A stretch of 64,000 nucleotides of DNA from Anagrus nilaparvatae (Eukaryota; Arthropoda; Insecta; Hymenoptera; Mymaridae). The position numbers were made by a program, and so were the translations under genes. The notes below the pieces were generated by a model. It made no database searches and was not told where the DNA came from. It worked only from the letters and a program-made list of their open reading frames with translations. The stretch is from the NCBI GenBank assembly GCA_022575985.1, contig JAKSXM010000177.1, positions 620,001 to 684,000 on the forward strand, written 5' to 3'. Numbering within the stretch: the first letter of the stretch is position 1; each line of letters opens with the position of its first letter. This document shows positions 23,901 through 35,900 of the stretch, one piece after another.

Positions 23901-26900
23901 CTTTTTTATTATAGACTACTTTCATTGGTTACGTGGGTGTAAGACTTGACGTGTTTCCTTAAATGTAGACCACTTCTTCGCATTATTGGGATGCAACGCC
24001 TGATATGACGTTTTAACATGGAACATGTTTATAGGGAGGGGGTACTTCAAAACTGGAAAATTAAGGGGGGGGGGGTCAAATGGGACTTGGAATATTTTCG
24101 ATTTAGGGACCTTTGGTGCAGAAGTACTTAGGGAGCATTGGTGCAGAAGTACCTAGGGACCTATGGTGCAGAAGCCCCTAAAGACCTTTAGTACAGAAGT
24201 ACTTAGGGAGCATTGGTGCAGGAGTCCCTAAAGACCTTTGGTGCAGAAGTACCTAGGGACCTATGGTGCGGAAGTCTCTAAAGACCTTTGGTGCAGAAGT
24301 ACTTAGGAAGCATTGGTGTAGAAGTACCTAGGGACCTATGGTGCAGAAGTCCCTAAAGACCTTTGGTGCAGAAGTACTTAGGGAGCATTGGTGCAGAAGT
24401 CCCTAAAGACCTTTGGTGCAGAAGTACCTAAAGACCTTTGGTGCAGAAGTACCTAAAGACCTTTGGTGCAGAAGTACCTAAACACCTTTGGTGCAGAAGT
24501 ACTTAGGAAGCATTGGTGTAGAAGTACCTAGGGACCTATGGTGCAGAAGTCCCTAAAGACCTTTGGTGCAGAAGTACCTAGGGTGCAGAAGTCTCTAAAG
24601 ACCTTTGGTGCAGAAGTACCTAGGGACCTATGGTGCAGAAGTCCCTAAAGACCTTTGGTGCAGAAGTACTTAGGGACCATTGGTGCAGAAGTCTCTAAAG
24701 AACTTTAGTGCAGAAATACTTGGATATAAATATGGATATTATGAACAGAATAGATACTTTATTATCAGTGTTAGTTATTAGTGAACATGTTCCATGCTCG
24801 TTGGTTGTGTTTTCCTCATAGCAAGTCCCGGGCTTTTCTTTACCTGCTTATCCTCTGTCATCAGCTCAGCAGCATCCGTTCTAATCCTTGTAAGTGGATA
24901 GCAGTCTCTCTTCTAATAATGTTCACCAATATTTCGCGTTTTAGTCTGTCACCGCTTGTCATGTACCCTAAAAGAGATATATTGGTGGTCACTCACTGAA
25001 AAGTCCCGAGCTTGCCAATCTATAATCCAAGCAGCCAAATCTTATATTGCAAGAGATATATCCAGGATGGTCTATCCATATCCAGGTCTTCTGAAAGTTT
25101 TAGTGTTACCTACATTTAGCACAGCAAGTTGAACCTTTCACACCTTTTGATCTTTAGATTTTACAATTTTATACGCTTAGATTTAATTTTATGAATTTTT
25201 ATGGTTATATTTGAAATCAACAACGTCAAAAAACCGCCCGATACAGTATTACGAGCAGTATTCCAAGTAAAAATAAAGCCTTTCATAAAAATTAATTTTT
25301 CACCCTTTTTCTCTATAATTTTCTTCCCCTAGATGAAGTTTTATGATTTTTTGTCACTCTCGAATAGCTGATTTGATGCAGAGAAATTGCTGTTGAATGT
25401 GTTTAGTTATTGGGCGTCACCAGATTTGGATCTTTGATCTCAAATATTGACGTATTTTCTATGAAAAATCGGCTCTTAACCCTTGAATTTGCAAAAACTA
25501 TCCCTAAAAAGGGATATTTTAAAAATATTCACTATTTGAAGGTCCAGATTTGTTTTTAGTATAGGTTTTATGGGGTCCTGTATACGAAAAATTGGCGCTT
25601 CACTCTTATATTTGAAAAAACTTAGATTATGAGGGATTATATGTAATGCTTGATGTATAGTTTATTTACATGGAATTCCTTAGGTCATGTGTAAGTGATG
25701 TGGCATTGTAAGGCATGTAGTGTTGTCTTTTCATTATGCACCACTTTTTTATATTATGTGGGTGTAAGGCTTTTTGTATCGCTTTTTTATTATAGACTAC
25801 TTTCATTGGTTACGTGGGTGTAAGACTTGACGTGTTTCCTTAAATGTAGACCACTTCTTCGCATTATTGGGATGCAACGCCTGATATGACGTTTTAACAT
25901 GGAACATGTTTATAGGGAGGGGGTACTTCAAAACTGGAAAATTAAGGGGGGGGGGTCAAATGGGACTTGGAATATTTTCGATTTAGGGACCTTTGGTGCA
26001 GAAGTACTTAGGGAGCATTGGTGCAGAAGTACCTAGGGACCTATGGTGCAGAAGCCCCTAAAGACCTTTAGTACAGAAGTACTTAGGGAGCATTGGTGCA
26101 GGAGTCCCTAAAGACCTTTGGTGCAGAAGTACCTAGGGACCTATGGTGCGGAAGTCTCTAAAGACCTTTGGTGCAGAAGTACTTAGGAAGCATTGGTGTA
26201 GAAGTACCTAGGGACCTATGGTGCAGAAGTCCCTAAAGACCTTTGGTGCAGAAGTACTTAGGGAGCATTGGTGCAGAAGTACTTAGGGAGCATTGGTGCA
26301 GAAGTCCCTAAAGACCTTTGGTGCAGAAGTACCTAAAGACCTTTGGTGCAGAAGTACCTAAAGACCTTTGGTGCAGAAGTACCTAAACACCTTTGGTGCA
26401 GAAGTACTTAGGAAGCATTGGTGTAGAAGTACCTAGGGACCTATGGTGCAGAAGTCCCTAAAGACCTTTGGTGCAGAAGTACCTAGGGTGCAGAAGTCTC
26501 TAAAGACCTTTGGTGCAGAAGTACCTAGGGACCTATGGTGCAGAAGTCCCTAAAGACCTTTGGTGCAGAAGTACTTAGGGACCATTGGTGCAGAAGTCTC
26601 TAAAGAACTTTAGTGCAGAAATACTTGGATATAAATATGGATATTATGAACAGAATAGATACTTTATTATCAGTGTTAGTTATTAGTGAACATGTTCCAT
26701 GCTCGTTGGTTGTGTAGTTTGATTATAGACCATTTCCTTAGGTTATGTGGGTGTAAAACCTAACGTATCGTTTTTCTCTTTCTTAGATTATGCAGGTGTA
26801 AGGCTTGACCAGTCGTTTTTTTATGTATCATTTCTTTAGTTTATGTGGGTGTAGTATAATTTTTTTATTCTGATTTCTTAGGTTATGAGCCTGTAAGGTT

Positions 26901-29900
26901 TTGGTATAGTTTTTTTTACCACTTTCTAAGGTTATGTGGGTATAAGGTTTTCGGTATAGTTTTTTTATTCTTTTCATTAAAAATGTCCACTTGCTGACAA
27001 ATGAATTTTTCGTTTTTTATAGTTTTTAAGATACAAGTGATGCAAAGTTATTTAATTTACTGAAATGAGAGTATACTATTAAAGTTTTTTTACAAAAGAA
27101 ACTGTTTTTCAGAGTGGTCCAGATTGATTTTAAGTGATTCAGATTTTTTAAAATATCTTTCTCCTATAGGTAGCTGGAAACTTTTTTGGGTTCAGAAAAT
27201 TATTTATTATACTAAAATTCTTTTTTATTTATCCCAAAAAGTTATGTAAAAATGGTCAATTTCAAGTAATCAAAAATTTAATTATAATACCAAGTATTTT
27301 TTTGCGCACTCATAATATTTAAAGTTATACAATAACCAAGGCAATAACTTCAAAGAGTTATTTTATTTCTTCAAAATATAAAAAAAAAAAAATATAAACT
27401 TTACGTGAAATAACCAATACATAAAAGTAAAATATATATCGACAAATAATATAAATCACGTACTATAACAAATGAAATAAAATGAAATGCTAAAAATTTA
27501 TTATGTACCAAAAAAATCTATCAGAAATCTTATAGAAAATAAATAAAATAAAATTGAAAAGATTTTACTTGGTGATAACTTCTATTAAAGCTAAGATAAA
27601 AAATTTAAACATTAAGTGTTTACAAAGTTATAAATAATGCTAAAATAGAAAATATTTGTCGAATATATCTTTTATTGTATTAGAAATAACGTAATAAAAT
27701 AAGGAATGAAAAAAAAAACAGCAAAAATATAAAATAAAAGTATTTTATGTTGTATAAGTAATAAGTTTTATCCATCAAGCAGAAATCCAGTGGAAAAATA
27801 TATTCTTTTACTAAAATTAACTTTTATTTTTGTTTTAAATTTGAAAATTTTTGATTACGTCGATGATTATTTGTAAATATTTATTTTAATAAACTAAAAT
27901 GCAGTGTTTTAGTATAAAAACTAAAATTGTAAGTACTGCATCAAATAATTATTTACAAAGTTTGTTTTATCTATTCATTGTGTATTTTAATACAAAACAA
28001 TTAAACTTTTATTTAAGTTCGATATTGCTTAAAGTATATTATTTATAAGATAATGCAAAAGGTTGATTTAAGTCATATTTATTTATTTATTGCATACATT
28101 TTCCCTTTAAGAGGATAGTATTATAAATTTGGGAAAAAGATGTTAAAAGTCCTTTACATGCAATAGAATATACATTTATAAAGAATCTAAAATTTATTAA
28201 AATCAATAATTTAAAAAGTTCCTTTAATGAATCTTATTGTCACTTAACTAAGTCAAATATTAAATATCAACTAAATTTTTTAATTCAATACAATTATTTG
28301 AAATAAGTAAATTTATATAATTTTAATAAAACCAAACTACTACCAAAAACAATTAACGTTTATATTTATTTTGTCCTTTTTTTTTCTTAGTTGATCCCCT
28401 TAATAATAATAATAGAGTGGATTAAATTATCATTATTATTATTTTTATTCAAATTGGTATTATTTGTGTCACTTTTATTGAAATAAATCTTGTTTTCATC
28501 AAATATCAGGTTATCTTTTTCAATTGTACAGCTTATGGTATTTTTTCTAACTTGTATTATTTACCGTAGAATTTTGAACAGAGTTTTTTAGATAAAATCC
28601 TTGGAAACTTTTTTCAAATTAATGTCATTAGAATTTTTAGGTTCACTTTTTATTAACTCAACAAGACTCTTGTATTGTCTACTTTGAATCAAAGTCCTAT
28701 TTTGTGTAATCTTGAAACCTTCGGGTAGTTTATCATTATTTTTGTTAGAAATTTTTTACTTCTTAAGTAAAAAATTGACAATTTTTTTCTTAAAAGGTCA
28801 AATTAATTAAAATCTAGAAAAAATAAAATTTTTTGTAACACCAGTTGTTCTAAAATTTTATTTTTCATAATTTTTTATAGCAATATTTTTTATTTTACTA
28901 TTTTATTCTGTTCAGCCAAGTTTATATTAATATAATACTCTGTTAAATGTAGCAAAAAGATATATTTAAAAAGTTTTTTAATTAAAAAATTACATAATTA
29001 CAGTTATTTGATAGAAAAAAGTATTCTATGTTTCTGACATAATCATATTATTTTTCTACATTGTAAAATTCTCGGTAAAATTATAAAATTAATATCTATT
29101 ATATAAAAATCGCTGCCATCTTGTCAACAGTATATTAGCCAATCAAATTGCTTGTTAAAAAATTTCAATTTTTCTATTTTCTTTACAGGTTATAATCTAC
29201 ATTTATTGTAAAAATTTATATCCTTTGACGTTTCTAAAGTAAATGGGAAATTATAATGCGGGCGAACGTGAATTACAATATAGTCTAGTATATTAAAAAT
29301 ATGAATTTAAAAATTAACTTTAATACAGTATTAGTTAAATTTCCATCTTATTACAAAAGAAAGTAATAATAAAAAAGTAGTTATATAGTTTTTTGCTTAC
29401 TTAAAAAAAATTTTTAGTTTATTATATAATATAATCTACTATCAAGAAACATCCTTCAAGAATAAGTAAAAAAATTTATATAATACGTGTATTCTTTTAT
29501 ACTTAAGTTTTAAGTATCAGGATAGGCAAAGTTATATCAAGGACGATTAACTTTTAACTTACTTTTTTTTTTTAAATGAGTTTTTAGATAAAAGGGAAAT
29601 CCTTTTTATTTAGAATAGAAAAATATTCGAGGTTTTCTGAAGGAGTATATAATGAGAAGAAGGAGTATTATTCTCGAGACAAAGTACATAATTCTATATA
29701 TTTTTTTTTATCTACTACTTTACCGGAATTTTTTTTCATTTCTTGACTTTTGTTTTAACTGAATTTAATTTATTCATAAAAATCATTTGAGTGATTTGAT
29801 CTAATATTTCATTGCAGAATCAACAATTATGAGTTTAATCAAAGATAAATGATTAAAATTTTAGTCACTTAGAATGTATTTTTACCAATTTTTACCGAGT

Positions 29901-32900
29901 CAGTTTTCACCTACAAAAAAAAGAGATATCTACCCCTGAAGTAAAATAAACTTTTAATAAATTCTTGAAGCAAAAAATGTTAGACGAAAAAAAAATTTTA
30001 TTTGGTATTGAAAATAGTTGCTAGAACTTTAAAAAAAGTAAAATACATCAAATATGCTAATTTGACCTGATCACTCTTTTCTAGGGTTGTACATTAAAGG
30101 AGGGGAGAAAGCGGTGAGTTTTAGTAAAAATTGAAACATATTTCGGGCTAAAAATTTCACCTAATAGTTATTTTGGGTTCCCTTTTTCATTTCATGTCTG
30201 TTTTAACCTGCCACCTCTAGAAAATGATGAATCAACCCCTAACAGTGATCATTTATAACGTATAAAAAAAATTTTTGTCTGATAACATTTTTTTTCCAAA
30301 TTACCCCAATTTCTAGGGGTCTCCAGAAAAAAGAGTTATCCAAAATACCTATTAGGTAAGATTTTTAGCATACAGCCTTTCATTTTTTAGTAAAACTCAC
30401 CCCCTTACCCGCAGTATGCACCCCCGAAAAAGGTGATCAGGACAATTAAAGGCATATTTATTTTACTTTTTTCAAAGTCATCAAAACATGACCAAAATCC
30501 AAATATTATTCATTTTGAGAACCTATAAATTCTAAAACGATTAAGGGTTAAATTTTTACACACAGCACAGTTTTTAAGAATAACCATTCAACCTAGCTTC
30601 ACTTATCTGACGGGCGATACCAAATATAAAACCCTAACCCTGATTAACTATTAGAATTTACTTAAGTAAAGTCTTAAGTCTTAAGACTCAGATTATAAAA
30701 GTTTTATGTTAAAAAAATATAATTTCTTAATATAAATTTAGTATCTCATATTAAAAAAGTAAATGTGCTTTAAAATATCCATAAATTAGTGAATAGCCCT
30801 TTTAAAAAAAATCTAAAATTTATTATTATACATAATTAAGGTTAAATAAATAAATTCTTATCTAGTTTTGTTTGCAAATTATGATATACATATCATATAA
30901 TGAATAAATATTATAATCTTCAACAGATTTTATGTATATAATTTTAAGTTCTCTAAAAGTCTCGTTTTCTCTCTATTATATATAAAATGTACAGTAGTAT
31001 CATTAAACTATATATGTAACCTAATTTAACTATAATAAGAATATATAATAATTATTATTATAACTAAGAAAATGCTTCAACATTATAAAGTAGATATGCA
31101 TTACTTTGATGAGATGATATATATAAAGGAAGTTTTGGAGGAAAATTTATAGTATCAACTGTGTTATACATTATAATTTTCTATTTCTATCGTGTTAACA
31201 AGCAACGTGATAATGTTCATTAAATATATTTTTTTTTTCTTTTAAATAATCTTTTACTAATATTATTATTATTATTTTTTAACTTTAATTAATTTTTATT
31301 TAGGGTATGTTTTTCTTTAATAAAGATAAATGCTTATCTCTTTAGATCTGGGTAATATTTTAAAAATGTTTGTAAAATACTAATAGAGTTTTTATTTTTT
31401 AACACTTTTTGGCTAAACTGATAATTGTAACTGCTTTGAAGGCTATTTCCGTATAAGTATAGTGATTCGGGCCCCCCGAAACCAAATCTAACCTAAGTAG
31501 TATAGCATTCAAAAATTTATCAAAAGACCCTACAGGCCCTAAAAACCTTTATCCACAAAAATGTCTAATTCCTGAATTTCATAAAATAATGTTGAATACA
31601 AAAGGAAATGTGTTTTGAAAAAAAAAATCCGGTTGTCATTACCTAGGTAGAATTCCAGTAGCCGCTACCAGATTTCTAGTTACAGCTTTTTTTGTTTTAA
31701 ATGGTTCCGAATGCGTAAAACCACTACTGCTTTTCTTTCAAAATAAAAAATTTTTTTTTTTAATTTTATTCCCAAGTCTCACCATTTTGCAATATTGACA
31801 TTTTAAATGAGTAAAATTAATATTTTTAAATTTTCTTAACGTTTCAAGACGATTGCAATTGTTTAAAACACAAATAAAATCTAACTGCCTCTACCGGAAT
31901 TCCGGTTGCGGTAACTGGAATTTTTTTTCAGTGTGTTTCACTTAGTGCAGAAATCTCAAATATTGAAGAGAAATACCATATACCTATGAAATACATATAA
32001 TTCATAAAATTTGTTATACAAAATTTTTTATGTTCAAAGAATATCAAACAGTGCATATTTGCCCGCATTCACGTCAAAATAGAATGCACAAAATGAGATC
32101 AAACAAACCTAAACAATTTAAAAAATTTTTTTGTTCTTTTGACTTTTTTTTGTATATTATTTTTATTTTTAATTTAATTTAAAATATAACAATTTATAAC
32201 TTTTCTATATAAATTCTAAATTATTTTCATTGAAAAGTTTTAGAAAAAAATAAACTTTTTTATTTATTTTTCAGATACATGCCATGTGAATTAGTATACG
32301 AAACGAATCTTCGTTGCTGTGATTATGATGGTATAATATTAGTATCAGGTTGTAAGCCTGGTACAGATGAACCAGAACCATTTAAATCAACATTATGCGA
32401 AGCACTTGAGATTGACGAAGCACTTTTTAAATCCGGTGCTGTATTACCAGTAAAATTACCAGCTAAAAGATTAATTTACAGTCCAACAGGACCACTCAAT
32501 CCAGATTATGACGATGTCCGAAGTTTTGGTGAAGCTGCAGTCAGTGGCATCAAAAGGTAATTTTTATTATTAAAATAACAAAGTAAATAAAATAATTATA
32601 TAAAAACTTTAGAATATTATGCTATATTATTTTCTTTTTTATTATTTTTATTTTTGTCATATTTTTCTAAAGTACATGATCATTGATAGTTTCCCAAGGG
32701 AATATAGGATAATCCAGTCATATCTTTATTTTGCACGTTTCAATGTGTTTATTATTTTTGCTTTTTTATATATACAGAAAGTATTATTATTTTTTGTCAG
32801 GATTTTTTATACGAAATGTGAATTCAGTATTTACTCAAGAAATTCAATTTTTTTCTTATAAAAAATATAATGTACCCTGGAGCAGTATTTTTAATAAATG

Positions 32901-35900
32901 TTAAGTATTTTCTTTTATTCTATTATAAAATAATACAAAAATTGTTTATAGTAATAAAAGGTATTGATAAATAAGTTTAACTAATTTTCATGGGGTTAGT
33001 CAAATTACTCGAAAAAACTTAACAAGCATTAGGGGAGATTTCAAAAAAGTATAAAATTGAATATTCTCCATTTGTAATTACTTAAAAGTAAAAAAACGAG
33101 TTTGCCATCTGCCATCTTGGATTTTCATTTTTTTAGCATTAAATTTAGTTTCAGTGAATAGAGAAACTCCCTAATCGTAAGCTTAGAGCCTTTTTAGCCT
33201 TTTTTTTTCATTTTTTAATTTTTAGCTGCTAACTTAACTAAGCCATTTCCATGTATACCAGCATGGACTTTTTATGTTTTATAAAGACTGCAAAAGTAAA
33301 TTTCTCTTAAAAGTAAAGAAACCACTAGAGGTTTTCAAAGTGTATTATATAACTCTGCATGATGTAGCAAATATTCTACTCAAAATATGTAACATCATGC
33401 ATCCATTATATTGTGTATTATGCATATTAGCCTGTAAGGTTTTTAAAAATTGCTTAGATTCTTGATTACCGAATGAAAAAATATCAATTTACCAAAAAAA
33501 TAAGATTTTCAAATTTTAGATTACATGATTTTAATTCTGGATTTTTTTAGCAAAAGGGTTGTTAACGTAATATTTAATGTGATTCTTAGCATACTTATAA
33601 GTAGTCTATTAAAGTTTATGAATCTTATTATATTTATTAATGAAATGGTACCTAAATTTAATCAGTGATTAAAAATTCAAGCAATTTTGAGGCAATTCCC
33701 AGGCTAATATGTATCAATACATATATAAATAAACATAAGACTTCGGATATAATATATAATGGAATTTTCTTTCAACCTCGTTTATTTTTTAAAGACTGAT
33801 CAGAATAACAATTGCATTATCAAAAAAGTGTAAAGTCGATATTTGCATATTATGTGCGGATATTTATTTTTTTATTTATAATTATATAATAGGGTGATTT
33901 TTCAAAAATTACTTAGAACTACAATGATGAAGTAAATATTAAATAATATAGGTTTATTCATGTTAGTATTTGGGCCCACAACCAGAAACTGATTTGATAA
34001 ATACTGACCAGTTTTGAATTCTTAATTTTCTCATTCATTTAGATTAAAAAAGGTAAAAATTTATAATATTTTAAAATTCTCTAAATTTATATATCCGTAA
34101 TGAACATATTAGATGGTTCAAATAGGTCTCATTCCATTCCTTAGATTTCACGTATACTGCTGCGTAGTGGATTCCGAGGTCAACAAGCGTTCTCTAAATA
34201 ACTATACAATGAAAAATTTTGAAAATTAAGTGAAAAAATATTTTTATTAAAAATTTTAAATAGTTTTGTATGGTATTAAAAATTCACTATTTTGTGGATA
34301 AATACTATTATACTTTTGATATAGATAAAATTATTATAATTGTTATTAAATCATTGTTTTGATTAAATTCACTATGTTTATAGAAAGGGGTACTTTATAA
34401 TCTTGGGGTCAAGGAGGGGATGGGAACAAATAGAATTAATTCGTTTTGGGTTACTATAAGTATTTTTAGTCGCTAAGTAAGAATTTTGGGATCCTGAGGG
34501 TTGAAAATAAATTTAGTACCCTTAAATCTGCATAAACACCCCTAAAAATAGGGTGTTTTTGCAATATTCATCCGAGGTAATAAGCTTTGGGTTGCTATAC
34601 GTTTTCAAGTCCCTAATTATGGATTTCGTGAACACCCTTAAATCTGCATAAAAAAGATTTAAGTGTGTTACTTTTATTTTTAACCCTTAGGACCCAAAAA
34701 TCCATAATTAATGATAAAAAAACGGATAATAACCCAAAATGTTACAAAAACGCACTTTTTTAAGGGTGTTTTTGCAGATATTAGTGTGTATAATTCATTT
34801 TTAACTCTGTGGACCTTGAAATATATATTTAGTGATACTAGAAAAGCACAATAAGCTCAAAAGTAGCTATTGTTTGTGAATGTTGCAAAAGCACCCTTAA
34901 ATAAGTGAATTTACTTCTAAAGAAGGATATTTTTGCAAATTTAGTGCCTATGCACTCTCAGAAAACCTTTCGGACTCGAAACTTCGTAATTAGCAATCAA
35001 AGAAACCTATACTAGGGAATCTCCAGATATTGGGTGTTATCAACTACCCCGTCCCCGCATTTTGACTGGAGTATCATACCTTATTTAAAAAAAATCAAAT
35101 TTTAGAGTCAATTATCAACAAAAAAATGCTGTCAACTAATTGGAGTTAAAATTAAACAATAATTATTACTTTAATCTTCCAAGAAAACAAATTAGGATTT
35201 AAATACTGCATTGTAAAAAGTAACTTTCTTAGAATTACAAAAAAAAATAGAATTTTTTCGAAAAATTAGTAAATTTTCAAAAAATTTTGTAAATAGTCGA
35301 TAAAAATCGTAAATTTACTAAATTTAGTATATTATCGAAAAAATCGAGAATGCTCGATTTTTTTTTTGAGAATTTACAAAAAAAGTTGTAAATTCACAAC
35401 TATTTTTCATAAATTTACAACTATTTTTTGAAAATTTTCGAAAAAAAATTGTAAATTATCAATATCGAATAATATCGAATTCACAAAAAAAAATTGAGAT
35501 TACTCGAATTTTTTGTTAATATACTAAATTTAGTAAATATACGATTTTTTTTGAATATTTACAAATTTTTTCGAAAATTTACTAATTTTTCGAAAATGTT
35601 CTAATTTTTTTGTTAATATAAGAAACTTAATAATAAATGGTACAAAATAACAATGCAACTTAAAATTTTTATTTTCAAACAATTTCAAACATCCAAAAAT
35701 AAAAATAAAGAAAATTTATTTAAAATAATTTTAATTTTAATTTTATTTTTTTTTAATTTCAGAGCACTTTCGGCTGGAGTTCGCAAACCACTACTTATAC
35801 TACTTCCAGATTGTCGGTATGAGAATGTCGAGCTTGTAACGCTTCTAGGTGCGCTTGAAGCTCTTTATGTGGTATGTCTAAATTTGTTAAAATAAAAATA

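Larger units (their letters stand above)
21047..26714. repeat. Tandem triplication, 1.88-kb unit, near-identical copies
   Basis: Units 21047-22928 (1882 bp), 22929-24809 (1881 bp) and 24810-26714 (1905 bp). By eye the only differences are a G run of 12, 11 and 10, and one extra 25-bp minisatellite repeat in unit 3. Each unit holds, in order: about 325 bp of R1 endonuclease coding DNA (minus strand), about 550 bp of A+T-rich DNA, a decayed array around 'TTATGTGGGTGTAAGG', and an inverted palindrome-ended element with its minisatellite. The breakpoints share only a single T, so no long homology drove the first duplication. Lies inside intron 1 of the peptidase gene. Confidence 0.95.
32557..35762. 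other. Intron 2
   Basis: A+T-rich. Holds a foldback-family fragment at 34380-35075 and a CACTGT-family MITE at 35209-35630. Two 60-80 codon ORFs are A/T-driven. Confidence 0.5.

Noticed and set aside
22900..24999. Two identical 72-codon plus-strand ORFs
   Set aside because: They are antisense to the R1 endonuclease fragment repeated in each tandem unit, not a gene family.
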